64,000 nucleotides of DNA from Clostridiales bacterium (GTDB lineage Bacteria > Bacillota > Clostridia > Christensenellales > Aristaeellaceae), in NCBI GenBank assembly GCA_004556395.1, contig SFHK01000002.1, forward strand, positions 1 to 64,000, in the 5' to 3' direction. Positions 1-7,699 of this stretch are shown here, one piece after another. The notes below the pieces were generated by a model. The model was given only the letters and a program-made list of their open reading frames with translations, was not told the origin of the DNA and did no database searches. The position numbers were made by a program, and so were the translations under genes. The stretch's first letter is position 1. Each line of letters opens with the position of its first letter.

Positions 1-2
1 GC

Positions 3-437
3 TTTGAGCTTTTGACCGAAAATACCTTCAACGTGAAGAGCGACGAGCTTGAGCCCGAGTGGCTCATTAAGCCGGTGGAGGGCTATCAGGGCGTTCAGTT
101 CATCGCGGTGTGCGGCACCAGCGAGTCCGCCGAGAAGCGCAGGGAAGCGGGTCGCAGTCTGGGCGCTACGGTCGATCCGGAAACCAACGAAACCACCTAT
201 CCCGAGCTGACCGAGAGCGTGTCTCCGGTGAAGAACGTCCCGTTCAGCGGATATATTTACGGCGGCGGGCAGAAGGATTCGTACAGCGGCATGTACAATC
301 GCTTCTTCAGCACCTTCATCCCCGGCGAGGAAAAGGACAGCAGCATCATGGTGATGATCACCTGCAAACCACGAAATAACATCGAAGGAACCGCAGAAAT
401 CCGCGACCGGCAGAACCACGTCGCGGATTTTTCGTAG
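3..437 (+). CDS. C-terminal part of an unrecognised protein (5' end outside window)
   Basis: The reading frame is open from the first bases of the window, so this is the end of a gene that starts upstream; a TTG at 12 is in frame but has no ribosome binding site. About 144 residues are visible. They are acidic, with no membrane segment and no motif I recognise. The last 15 or so codons lie inside a strong terminator hairpin (397-433), which is unusual and suggests the frame may have lost its original stop. Function unknown. Confidence 0.5.
   Translation, partial: FELLTENTFNVKSDELEPEWLIKPVEGYQGVQFIAVCGTSESAEKRREAGRSLGATVDPETNETTYPELTESVSPVKNVPFSGYIYGGGQKDSYSGMYNRFFSTFIPGEEKDSSIMVMITCKPRNNIEGTAEIRDRQNHVADFS
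397..433 (+). terminator. Rho-independent terminator overlapping the end of the first CDS
   Basis: AAATCCGCGAC at 397-407 pairs with GTCGCGGATTT at 420-430 across a 12-base loop and is followed by further T residues. It lies inside the 3' coding end of the upstream frame and just before the ribosome binding site of the gene at 452. Confidence 0.7.
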
Positions 438-451
438 AGAGGAAGAGGAAA

Positions 452-1195
452 ATGGCAAAAAGAAACTCGGCGCACGCGCAGAAACGGCGCGTGGCGGCGA
501 AGTCGTTCAGCTTCAGAGAGATGACGGCGAAGCAGAAGAGAATCGCGGCGCTGATCGTCGCGGTGTGCGTGGTCGCCATTGCAGCAATTGTGCTCGTGCG
601 CGCGGATGTATTTCCGCACAGGGACGGCAGTCTGAACGTGCGGGGCGGCAAGGCACAGGGAGCGCGCGAAAACGCGCTGGTGATCAACGTCGGCAGTCAG
701 GCGGAGCCGAAATACTTCGAGGTTGCCGCCGTGAACGGCACGATGGACGGCTTCACGCTGACCGAATACACCGTTGACAAGGGCGACGAGAACATCACGC
801 AGTTCTGGTATGAAGCCGACGACGCGGCAAACGAGATTTATCACTATTATCTCTGCGGCATCCCCATGAGCGCTGAAAAGACGATGCGCGCATCGGCGAC
901 CGCGCGCAGGCTGATTTCCTCGGATGCATCGACGGAAACGCCCATTCCCGGCGAGGTGCGCGGGGCATACGACGACGGCCGCGCCTATTGCGGCTATGCG
1001 CTGCTTCAGCAGGACGCGGAGGCTGACGGTGGAATGTGGCATCGCTATCTGTTCCTGTATACGGACGCGGGGGAAAATGCCTGCGTGCTCATGCAGGTGG
1101 ACAGCCGCGCGAAGACCGAGGCGGGCCTGGCCTCGGAGGAAGCGCTGCTCGCCTTTGCGCGCGAAGCGTGGAAAAACGTGGAGATCCTGAAATGA
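452..1195 (+). CDS. Membrane-anchored hypothetical protein
   Basis: A 247-residue protein with a basic N-terminus (about residues 1-27), one hydrophobic segment (about 28-50, rich in Ala, Val and Ile) and a soluble domain that should lie outside the membrane. The start follows a GAGAGGAAGAGG purine-rich site. The stop TGA overlaps the ATG of the next gene (ATGA), so the two are probably translationally coupled. I do not recognise the extracytoplasmic domain. Confidence 0.75.
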   Translation: MAKRNSAHAQKRRVAAKSFSFREMTAKQKRIAALIVAVCVVAIAAIVLVRADVFPHRDGSLNVRGGKAQGARENALVINVGSQAEPKYFEVAAVNGTMDGFTLTEYTVDKGDENITQFWYEADDAANEIYHYYLCGIPMSAEKTMRASATARRLISSDASTETPIPGEVRGAYDDGRAYCGYALLQQDAEADGGMWHRYLFLYTDAGENACVLMQVDSRAKTEAGLASEEALLAFAREAWKNVEILK

Positions 1196-1845
1196 GAGCT
1201 GCCTTGAGATGTGCGGAAGACGCGGCGCACCTGGTTTCGGAAATCGGGTTCCTGCCGCTGTTTGCGGGGCCGGTGCCCGGTTTTTCGGTGGAGGAGCTTA
1301 CGCCGGGGCAGTGGTGGACGGGTCTCGCGGACGATCCGTGGGGCTGGCGCGAAGCGCTGGCCGGGCGCGGCGACGTGCTCTACGGCAAGTTCTTCGAGGG
1401 ACACGCGGGGTTTGTGAGCCGGGAATGGTTCCCGACGCTGATCAACCTGCGGCGCGATGGCTACGACTTTGACTCGCGCTGGGAGGAGGGTCTCGCGACG
1501 CCCCTTTGCCACTCGATCATGCTCGAGGTGGAGAAGGAGCCTGGGCTTCTGAAAAGCGAGCTGAAAAAACGCGCCGGGGGAAAGGGCTTCGAGGGCGCGG
1601 TGACGCTTCTTCAGGAGCAGACCTACCTGCTCATATGCGGCTTCGACCGCAGGCGCAACCGCTTCGGCGAACCCTATGGCTGGCATATCGCGCGCCTGAC
1701 GACCCCGGAAGCCGCATTCGGCGCGGAATGGGCCACTCAGATGTACGCGGAAGCGCCGGAAGCGTCCCGCGTGCGCATCGAAGCGCATTTGCGTGCGCTT
1801 CTTCCCAAAGCCGAACCGGAAGCCCTGCGCCGCCTGATTGGCTGA
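1192..1845 (+). CDS. AlkZ-related protein
   Basis: A 217-residue protein. The start is the ATG that overlaps the preceding stop; a longer frame upstream is antisense-like filler. The sequence (EIGFLPLF near the N-terminus, then TPGQWWTG, YGKFF, WFPTLINLRRDGYDFD and YGWHIAR) matches my memory of the clostridial family annotated as 'AlkZ-related protein', related to winged-helix DNA glycosylases of the AlkZ/YcaQ type. No catalytic assignment can be made from this sequence alone. The last 43 codons and 3' flank are repeated downstream (see the repeat at 1714-2160). Confidence 0.6.
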   Translation: MRAALRCAEDAAHLVSEIGFLPLFAGPVPGFSVEELTPGQWWTGLADDPWGWREALAGRGDVLYGKFFEGHAGFVSREWFPTLINLRRDGYDFDSRWEEGLATPLCHSIMLEVEKEPGLLKSELKKRAGGKGFEGAVTLLQEQTYLLICGFDRRRNRFGEPYGWHIARLTTPEAAFGAEWATQMYAEAPEASRVRIEAHLRALLPKAEPEALRRLIG

Positions 1846-2160
1846 GAGAGTTTCAGACGCAAGTTTGGCGTGTTCAGGTTTGAAGTTCCGAGTCTGCATT
1901 CGGCGCGGAATGGGCAACCCAGATGTACGCGGAAGCGCCGGAAGCGCCGAAAGCGTCCCGCGCGCGAATCGAAGCGCATTTGCGTGCGCTTCTTCCCAAA
2001 GCTGAACCGGAAGCCCTGCGCCGCCTGATTGGCTGAGAGGGTTTCAGACGCAAGTCTGGCGTGTACAGGTTGGAAGTTCCGAGTCTGCATTCGGCGCGGA
2101 ATGGGTTACCCAGATGTACGCGGAAGCACCGGAAGTCCTGCATTGCTTAATCAGCTGAGG
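1714..2160 (+). repeat. Tandem duplication of the 3' end of the AlkZ-related gene (2 full copies plus one deleted copy)
   Basis: A block starting GCATTCGGCGCGGAATGGG occurs at 1714, 1896 and 2087. The first period is 182 bp. The second is 191 bp because of a 9-bp internal expansion (an extra GAAGCGCCG-type unit). Each copy carries the gene's last codons with the stop plus about 50 bp of flank. The third copy has lost its middle: it jumps from GCACCGGAAG directly to the terminal codons, which fits a deletion between short CCGGAAG repeats. Downstream copies have no start codon and are probably untranslated. Confidence 0.9.
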
Positions 2161-2174
2161 GAATGAGAGCCGAG

Positions 2175-2197
2175 TTGTTTATTGAATTAACGCGGAT
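2175..2197 (+). repeat. 23-bp direct repeat, left copy
   Basis: The 23 bases here are identical to 4068-4090, same orientation. They begin TTGTTTATTGAATTAACG. The copy at 4068 sits just upstream of the serS promoter. The copy here has its own promoter-like spacing (TTGAAT, 18 bp, TACAAT near 2206). The two copies bracket a segment of about 1.9 kb. Confidence 0.85.
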
Positions 2198-2257
2198 TGT
2201 AGTGTTACAATAGATGTGAGACCGGAAGAGGTAGAAGAAGACGATTGAACTCGTTAG

Positions 2258-2404
2258 AATAAAGTCACCACATCCACTCCAACTAATGGCAAATTGAATG
2301 GCGGAACTGCATATACGGTCAAATACGCTTAAAGTCTCGGTAAAGAGGTCGTTATCATCGATCCCAACACACTGGAAGTGCGCAGATTACCTCCTTCACT
2401 ATAA
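2258..2404 (+). pseudogene. Remnant of a Rossmann-fold (SLOG/DprA-like) protein C-terminus
   Basis: Translated in the frame ending at TAA 2402-2404, this stretch reads KVTTSTPTNGKLNGGTAYTV, KYA, an in-frame stop, then SLGKEVVIIDPNTLEVRRLP. 'GGTxYTVKYA..LGKEVVIIDP' is typical of the last strand and helix of SLOG-superfamily (YpsA/DprA-like) nucleotide-binding proteins. There is no start codon, a stop lies inside the conserved block, and no intact upstream domain exists. I read it as a decayed 3' fragment. Family assignment is by pattern memory. Confidence 0.45.
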
Positions 2405-2414
2405 GCCCTATACA

Positions 2415-2449
2415 AAGACCCCGATGGGCAATGTACCCACCGAGGTCTT
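2415..2449 (-). terminator. Terminator of the cysteine-rich repeat gene
   Basis: On the minus strand AAGACCTCGGTGGG pairs imperfectly with CCCATCGGGGTCTT across a short loop, followed by a T-rich stretch. It lies about 20 bp beyond the stop at 2470. Confidence 0.7.
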
Positions 2450-2469
2450 GTTGCTTATAATTTGAATAA

Positions 2470-3495
2470 TCACTGAACGGGCACGAGGCGAATCGCCCGG
2501 ACGGGGATTTCATCCTGCGCATCGAAGTTCAGCGTAAAGGTCGCTGTATCTTCGGTCACGGTAAAAGGCAGTTCCGTTTCCGTGCCGTCCGAATCCAGCA
2601 GCTTCAGTGCATAGCCTTCCAGCAGTTCCGCGGGGATATTAATCTCCACCGGCTCGGTCGGCTGGGTCAGCTTGCCGCTGTATTCGAAACCCACGCTCAG
2701 AACGCGTTCGCCATTCTGCAGATCGACCAGACGCAGTACCAACTCGCCCTGCGGCAGATGCTCCACCTTTGCAACGGCTTCCTCGACCAGTTCAAGGCGC
2801 GCGTCATCCGATACTTCGCCGCAGACGGGGCAGAGTTCAAAAGCATAGTCCTTCGCATCCGCAAACAGCAGGCGATATTCAAACGTTTCGCATTCCGCCT
2901 TACCCGTGTGCTTGCAGCCGTTGCGGCGACAAGCGGCGCTGTGCGTGCCATCGCCGTTCGGCGTCCATTCGCCGTACCAGTGATACAGCTTCTTCACCGG
3001 ATTTTCGGTGTAAGTATCTTCACAGCGGGAGCAGGTGTAGCGGGTATAGCCGTCCTTTTTACAGGTGGGCTTTACGATGCTCTGCTGATAATCGTGTTCC
3101 AGCGCCGGAAGTTCCACATAGGTGGTGTAATCGCAGCGCGTGCAGGTATCATATTCGTTCCAGCCGATTTCCGTGCAAGTTGCTGCCTTCGCTTCGTGCT
3201 GTTCCAGATCATGGTTCAGAGCGGGAATCTCTTTATAAGTGGTATGCGTACAGCCCTCACGCTTGCAGGTATCGTATGCGTTCCAGCCGATTTCCGTGCA
3301 GTTCGCTGCCTTCGCATTGTGATGCACCGGATCGTGACCCGGCGCGGGAATCTCTTTATAGGTGGTATGCGTACAGCCCTCGCGCTTGCAGGTTACGTAA
3401 GCATCCCAGCCCACTTCCGTGCAGGTCGCCGCTTTCGCTTCGTGCTGTTCCAGATCGTGACCCGGCGAAATCTCTATATGGTGGTATAGGCGCAA
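2470..3495 (-). CDS. 3' part of a frameshifted secreted cysteine-rich repeat protein
   Basis: This frame continues the gene whose start lies at 3932. It holds copies of a unit of about 41 residues (123 bp; equivalent points at 3165, 3288 and 3411) with the pattern HDxEQHxAKAATCTExGW, then YxTC, CTHTTYKEIPA. Each unit has paired cysteines, as in zinc-ribbon-like or disulfide modules of gut bacterial surface proteins. After the repeats come a CxxC-containing segment and a beta-rich C-terminal domain of about 130 residues. The first residues of the open frame (near 3480-3495) are out-of-frame filler; there is no ribosome binding site here. The break is a 4-nt deletion relative to neighbouring units, near 3466-3478. 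Confidence 0.7.
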   Translation of the reverse strand: MRLYHHIEISPGHDLEQHEAKAATCTEVGWDAYVTCKREGCTHTTYKEIPAPGHDPVHHNAKAANCTEIGWNAYDTCKREGCTHTTYKEIPALNHDLEQHEAKAATCTEIGWNEYDTCTRCDYTTYVELPALEHDYQQSIVKPTCKKDGYTRYTCSRCEDTYTENPVKKLYHWYGEWTPNGDGTHSAACRRNGCKHTGKAECETFEYRLLFADAKDYAFELCPVCGEVSDDARLELVEEAVAKVEHLPQGELVLRLVDLQNGERVLSVGFEYSGKLTQPTEPVEINIPAELLEGYALKLLDSDGTETELPFTVTEDTATFTLNFDAQDEIPVRAIRLVPVQ

Positions 3496-3932
3496 TTCTT
3501 GCAGGTATCATAGGCATTCCAGCCCTTTTCGGTGCAGGTGGGCGCTTTTGCTTTGTGCTGTTCCAGATCATGATTGTAAGGATCGACTTCGCCGGTTTCC
3601 AATTTGCATACTGTGCAGGTAGCTCTTGCAACGCAGGTCGCCTTGCTGAATTTGTGCTCGCCGAGGGGGCCAAATTTTATGCCACAAAGGCCGCATCTCA
3701 CCTGCTTTTTGCAGGTGGGTTCATCGCCGGCTTCCCTCCAATGGTTTTCCCACATCCACTCGCCGCATGTTCTGCACTGCATTCTATGCTGCGTCTCAGT
3801 TTTGTTTTCTGATCCCATACATACGTAGCCTTCTGATTGACATGTACTGCCGTCTGTTTTGATATGCCCAGCGTATGCAGTGGTTGTTATAAAGAGCAAT
3901 AACATCAGGCACCCGATCAGCCATTTTTTCAT
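3474..3932 (-). CDS. 5' part of the frameshifted secreted cysteine-rich repeat protein (signal peptide)
   Basis: A clear signal peptide (MKKWLIGCLMLLLF, then a cleavage region near TTAYAG) is followed by cysteine-rich segments (CRTCGEW, CGLCGIK, CTVCK) and the first 41-residue type unit (NHDLEQHKAKAPTCTEKGWN). The frame stops early at a TAG just where the next unit (EISPGHDLEQHEAK) continues in another frame. The start follows a strong GGGGGGAAGAG site and a promoter at 3984-4012. The full product would be exported and about 480 residues long. It is either a recent pseudogene or a sequencing error. Confidence 0.75.
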   Translation of the reverse strand: MKKWLIGCLMLLLFITTTAYAGHIKTDGSTCQSEGYVCMGSENKTETQHRMQCRTCGEWMWENHWREAGDEPTCKKQVRCGLCGIKFGPLGEHKFSKATCVARATCTVCKLETGEVDPYNHDLEQHKAKAPTCTEKGWNAYDTCKNCAYTTI

Positions 3933-3983
3933 CTCTTCCCCCCCTCAAAATAGAACAGGTTCCATCTGTCCAATATATACCAG

Positions 3984-4012
3984 ATTATAACACATATAGG
4001 TACGCAATGCAA
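3984..4012 (-). promoter_or_regulatory. Promoter of the cysteine-rich repeat gene
   Basis: Minus-strand TTGCAT (4007-4012), a 17-bp spacer, then TATAAT (3984-3989). It lies about 50 bp upstream of the start at 3932. Confidence 0.65.
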
Positions 4013-4020
4013 CAGCAAAA

Positions 4021-4067
4021 AACAGCTTCTGCAAAATTTGCAAAAAAACAGCTTCTGCAAAATTTGC
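4021..4067 (+). repeat. 26-bp tandem repeat, two copies
   Basis: AACAGCTTCTGCAAAATTTG occurs at 4021 and again at 4047, separated by an A-rich run, giving a period of 26 bp. It lies between the two divergent promoters. No function is apparent. Confidence 0.8.
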
Positions 4068-4090
4068 TTGTTTATTGAATTAACGCGGAT
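4068..4090 (+). repeat. 23-bp direct repeat, right copy
   Basis: Identical to 2175-2197 in the same orientation, immediately before the serS promoter. See the left copy. Confidence 0.85.
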
Positions 4091-4094
4091 ACGC

Positions 4095-4122
4095 TTGTAA
4101 CGGGGCGCGTATGCGGTATAAT
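4095..4122 (+). promoter_or_regulatory. serS promoter
   Basis: TTGTAA (4095-4100), a 16-bp spacer and TATAAT (4117-4122), placing the transcript start just before the T-box stem I sequence. Confidence 0.7.
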
Positions 4123-4127
4123 AAACC

Positions 4128-4343
4128 CAGCGATGAAGGGAATTCACGCGCGTTTCGGTTTCTTCAGAGATCCGGCGGCCGGTGCGAGCCGGAGGAACGC
4201 ACGCGCGCTTCCGTCCCAGAGCGCTCCGCGACGAGCGGAGCGGGTTCGGCCCGTTACAGCCGGATGAGGCGCCGGGCAACCGGCAAATAGGGTGGTACCG
4301 CGGTCTATCATCGCCCCTGCTGATGGCAGGGGCGTTATTTTTG
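4128..4343 (+). promoter_or_regulatory. T-box riboswitch (serine) with terminator
   Basis: The conserved T-box AGGGTGGTACCGCG is at 4289-4302. It is followed by a terminator hairpin (CGCCCCTGC, loop, GCAGGGGCG, then TTATTTTT) at about 4312-4343. Upstream are the AGAGATCCGG motif and GGTGCGAGCCGG typical of stem I. Uncharged tRNA pairing with the specifier and T-box should prevent termination and turn on the following seryl-tRNA synthetase gene. I could not place the specifier codon with confidence; serine is inferred from the downstream gene. Confidence 0.93.
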
Positions 4344-4355
4344 GAGAGTGAAAAC

Positions 4356-5627
4356 ATGCTTGATCTGAATCTGATTCGTTCCAATCCCGATTTCGTGAAG
4401 GAAGCGCTCAAAAAGCGCGAGTACGACGTCGACTTTACCGAGCTGCTTGCGTGGGACGCCCGTCGCCGCGAGTTGATTCTCGAAAACGAAAACGCGAAGG
4501 CCGAGAGCAACAAAAAGAGCAAGGAAATTCCCATGCGTAAAAAGCAGGGGCTGGACGCGAGCGACCTTCTGAACGAGCTGAAGGAGCTGAAGGAAAAGAT
4601 TGCCGTGATGGACGCGGAGCAGAGCGAGCTGGAAGAGAAGATTCGCCGCTTCGTGCTGGCGCTGCCGAACCTGCCCGCCGAGGACGTCGTTGCCGGCGGC
4701 AAGGAGAACAACCGTCCCGTGAAGGTGTTCGGCGAGAAACCCGTGTTTGAGTTTGAGCCGAAGAACCATGTGGATCTGTGCACGTCGCTGGGGCTGATCG
4801 ACTACGAGCGCGGCGTGAAGATGGGCGGCAACGGCTTCTGGCTGTACACCGGTGAGGGCGCGAAGCTCGAGTGGGCGCTGCTCAACTACTTCATCACCGA
4901 GCATCTGAAGGACGGCTACGAGTTCATGCTGCCGCCGCACATCCTGACCTACGAGTGCGGCCTGACGGCCGGCCAGTTTCCGAAGTTTGAGGATGACGTG
5001 TTCCGTCTGACCGAGGAAGGCTTCCACTTCCTGCTCCCGACGGCGGAAACCGCGCTGATCAACCTGTACCGCGGCGAAATCCTCAACGAGGCCGACCTGC
5101 CCAAGCGCCTGTTCGCCTACACGCCCTGCTACCGCCGCGAGGCCGGCACGTATCGCGCCAGCGAGCGCGGCATGATCCGCGGCCACCAGTTCAACAAGGT
5201 GGAAATGTTCGGCTACACCCGTCCCGAGGACAGCGACGCCATGCTGCAGGAGCTGATCGGCAAGGCCTGCCGTCTGGTCGAGGGTCTGGGGCTGCATTAC
5301 CGTCTGTCCAAGCTCGCCGCGGGCGACTGCTCCGCGTCGATGGCCACGACCTACGATATCGAGCTGTGGATTCCCAGCATGAACGAGTACAAGGAATGCT
5401 CCAGCGTTTCCAACGCCCGCGATTATCAGGCGCGCCGCGGCAACATCCGCTTCCGCCGCGCTGAGAGCAAGAAGCTCGAGTACGTGCATACGCTCAACGG
5501 CTCCGGCCTGGCCACCAGCCGCCTGATGCCCGCCATCGTGGAGCAGTTCCAGCAGCCCGACGGCAGCGTAATCGTTCCCGAAAAGCTGCGCCCGTTCTAT
5601 GGCAAGGACAGGATCACGAAGAAATAA
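4356..5627 (+). CDS. serS: Seryl-tRNA synthetase
   Basis: A 423-residue class II aminoacyl-tRNA synthetase that charges tRNA-Ser in the cytoplasm. The N-terminal arm is the tRNA-binding coiled coil (about residues 30-100, Lys/Glu-rich). Motif 2 is YRREAGTYRASERGMIRGHQ (about 258-277) and motif 3 is NGSGLATSRLMPAI (about 380-393). TAETALINLYRGEIL is the usual serine-site stretch. I chose the ATG at 4356 (MLDLNLIRSNPDFV) because it matches the family N-terminus and follows GGAGAG just after the T-box terminator; a longer frame from 4182 would run through the leader. It is controlled by the T-box. Confidence 0.97.
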   Translation: MLDLNLIRSNPDFVKEALKKREYDVDFTELLAWDARRRELILENENAKAESNKKSKEIPMRKKQGLDASDLLNELKELKEKIAVMDAEQSELEEKIRRFVLALPNLPAEDVVAGGKENNRPVKVFGEKPVFEFEPKNHVDLCTSLGLIDYERGVKMGGNGFWLYTGEGAKLEWALLNYFITEHLKDGYEFMLPPHILTYECGLTAGQFPKFEDDVFRLTEEGFHFLLPTAETALINLYRGEILNEADLPKRLFAYTPCYRREAGTYRASERGMIRGHQFNKVEMFGYTRPEDSDAMLQELIGKACRLVEGLGLHYRLSKLAAGDCSASMATTYDIELWIPSMNEYKECSSVSNARDYQARRGNIRFRRAESKKLEYVHTLNGSGLATSRLMPAIVEQFQQPDGSVIVPEKLRPFYGKDRITKK

Positions 5628-5640
5628 GAAAATACACACG

Positions 5641-5673
5641 AAAAGCCGGGAGATGCGACGTCTCCCGGCTTTC
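5641..5673. terminator. Bidirectional terminator between serS and the HipA-like gene
   Basis: AAAAGCCGGGAGA pairs with TCTCCCGGCTTT across a short loop. T-runs occur on both strands, so it can serve both convergent genes. Confidence 0.8.
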
Positions 5674-5690
5674 CTGCGCCTGAAACGGAA

Positions 5691-6731
5691 TCAGTTTTCC
5701 TTTACCTGCTTCAAAAAATCGGTTCCTACCTCGACGGCATCCTGCATATAGGCGCGCTCTTCGCAGGCGGAAAGGAGGGCGCGAAGCTCGTCTCGGTCGG
5801 CTTGGGTCAGGCCATAGGCGGCGCGGAAGGCGTTCAGCATCCCGGAGGAATAGTGATTCCCGGGATTGGCCTTATAGGCCTGATTGTTATCGAAGTTCGG
5901 CGCAAGGCGCTTCAGCTCTCCGGTTCGCGCGGAACGGATTCCGCCGAAATTGCGCATGTGCCGATCGGTATTCATAAACAGCGCGTCCGACAGCAGAATT
6001 CGTCTCCACGCATGCTCGAAGGTTTCGCCGAGGGAAGCCAGATTTGCGTAGATCACATCGTCGCTGTCGCTGAGGTCTTTGAACATATAGCGCAGGGATT
6101 CGTAGGGCTCGAAGAATTCATCTTCGCCCACGAAATTCCTCGTGCGGATGCGGGTTTTCCGGCTGTGATCCATTCGGTACTCGGCCGCGTCGAACCCTGC
6201 TTTGCGCAAAGCACGGCTGATTTCGTATTCGCTGCGGGTCGCGTCGGCGCTTTGCAGCTTGTACAGCCACCAGTGATTGTTTTCAAAGCGCCACGTCTTG
6301 GTGAAGCTGCCGTCCGTGGACGCGTTGGGGCTGGAAATGCGGGCAAGCCGCAGGGAGGTATCGTTGGATACCAGAATGAAATCGCTCACGCGGTTCTGCT
6401 GATCCGGAAGGCAAAGCTGGCTGCGCGAAACGAAGGGCTCGTCCGTTGCGAAGCAGGTAAAGGTGTCGGAGATGCTGAACATGTGGGTCAGCAGCGCCAC
6501 GGAGATTTTGTCGCGGCTGCCTACGAGCGCCTGCGCCAGCTGCCGGTGCTGAAAGGAGCTGAGATCCATGGCGCGGTTTTGCAGCCACAGGGTAAAGCCC
6601 TCCGGAGAGGCGGCATGAATCTGCATGGGCAGAAGCTCGGGACGCGTCGGCGCATAGGAAGCAATAACGCCCGTTTCCACGGAAAAGCGCGCGACCGGCT
6701 GATCCTGATTATATAGCACGTAGTTTCGCAA
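5691..6731 (-). CDS. HipA-like kinase-fold protein
   Basis: A 346-residue protein with HipA/PI3K-4-type kinase motifs: a nucleotide-binding lysine region WWLYKL (about residue 147), the catalytic loop NTDRHMRNFG (about 253-262) and the metal-binding PNFDNNQA (about 279-286). HipA proteins phosphorylate a protein target and serve as toxins in hipBA modules. No hipB antitoxin lies next to this gene, so a toxin role is not supported here. The start is inferred as TTG at 6731, seven bases after GGGAGGG; the much longer frame upstream is shadow of the neighbouring gene. It is convergent with serS. Confidence 0.75.
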   Translation of the reverse strand: MRNYVLYNQDQPVARFSVETGVIASYAPTRPELLPMQIHAASPEGFTLWLQNRAMDLSSFQHRQLAQALVGSRDKISVALLTHMFSISDTFTCFATDEPFVSRSQLCLPDQQNRVSDFILVSNDTSLRLARISSPNASTDGSFTKTWRFENNHWWLYKLQSADATRSEYEISRALRKAGFDAAEYRMDHSRKTRIRTRNFVGEDEFFEPYESLRYMFKDLSDSDDVIYANLASLGETFEHAWRRILLSDALFMNTDRHMRNFGGIRSARTGELKRLAPNFDNNQAYKANPGNHYSSGMLNAFRAAYGLTQADRDELRALLSACEERAYMQDAVEVGTDFLKQVKEN

Positions 6732-6841
6732 AGCGCATCCCTCCCATCTGCAAGTATAGCATATTTTGGGCAGATAATCCAGCAATTTGCGCAGAAAACC
6801 CTGTATTATACGCTTCCATCGGCGCAAATACAGGGCGGGTT

Positions 6842-7699
6842 CTACGCGATTAACGATGAGAGGGGAGAGGTGGAGTCGCGCTCTACGGCGGCCATGATGA
6901 GGGCTTGAGTGAGCACGGTCTGCACGCCACCGCTCGCGTTCATCACGGCGAACAGGTGCGTATGGCCGGGGCGCATTTCGCGCACGGCGTCCAGCACGGT
7001 CGCGGTTTCGGAGATGGCGATCCAGCGCACGGGCGCGGGCGTTTCGGGCATGTCCGGCTTCAGAAGCATGGCGCGCAGCGTCGCGCCCTCCGACTGCCGC
7101 CGTTCGCGCTCGCCGGAGGCGATGATGTAGACGGCCGAAAGCACGAGCCCCAGCTGCAGGCGCTCGCCGGACAGGCAGAGAAAGCCGGTGAACAGCAGGA
7201 TGCCCGCCGCCAGCACGCGGCCGAGGATTACGCCGATGCGTACGGCGCGGTGCCTGTCCATCCGCAGCGCCATCAGCGCGCACAGCGCGCGTCCGCCGTC
7301 CAGCGGAAGCGCGGGCAGGAGATTCACCGCGCCAATGGCCAGATTCATGCGAATCAGTGGGATCAGCGCGAGCGCTTCCGCCGGGAAGGCGTACAGCCCC
7401 AGCGCCAGCAGCGACGCGGCCGCCAGATTCATGCCGGGCCCGGCCAATGCGATGGCGACCAGCGCGCCCGGGGAGGTTTCCCACAGCTCGTACAGGCGAA
7501 TGGCCGCGCCGAACGGCATCAGCTCGATTTCGTCTACGCGCGCGTGTAGCCGGAGCGCCAGCAGCAGGTGTGCGCTTTCGTGCGCGCCCAGCGCGATCAG
7601 CGAGGGAATCAGCGCCTGTCCGCCGGACAGCACGTAGATCAGCGCCAGCATCAGCGGCGTCAGCGGGTGGACGCGCAGGCGCATGCCGCGCACGGTCAA
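6842..7699 (-). CDS. SpoIVFB-like intramembrane metalloprotease (M50)
   Basis: A 285-residue site-2 protease. The zinc motif HESAH is at residues 40-44 and the third ligand motif NLLPALPLDGG at 126-136. Several hydrophobic segments precede a soluble tail. In sporulating Firmicutes SpoIVFB cleaves pro-sigma-K in the forespore membrane. The upstream partner gene overlaps it by 4 bp (7696-7699) and resembles SpoIVFA. This pairing and the location after rodA match the usual clostridial order. Whether the substrate is pro-sigma-K is inferred. Confidence 0.85.
   Translation of the reverse strand: MTVRGMRLRVHPLTPLMLALIYVLSGGQALIPSLIALGAHESAHLLLALRLHARVDEIELMPFGAAIRLYELWETSPGALVAIALAGPGMNLAAASLLALGLYAFPAEALALIPLIRMNLAIGAVNLLPALPLDGGRALCALMALRMDRHRAVRIGVILGRVLAAGILLFTGFLCLSGERLQLGLVLSAVYIIASGERERRQSEGATLRAMLLKPDMPETPAPVRWIAISETATVLDAVREMRPGHTHLFAVMNASGGVQTVLTQALIMAAVERDSTSPLSSLIA

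Noticed and set aside
2160..2470. A complete gene in the gap between the repeats and the cysteine-rich gene
   Set aside because: Only short broken frames are present, with one recognisable decayed fragment (2258-2404) and a terminator.
2755..3490. Long plus-strand frames across the cysteine-rich repeat gene
   Set aside because: They are complementary to repeats whose minus-strand translation gives a signal peptide and regular Cys spacing.
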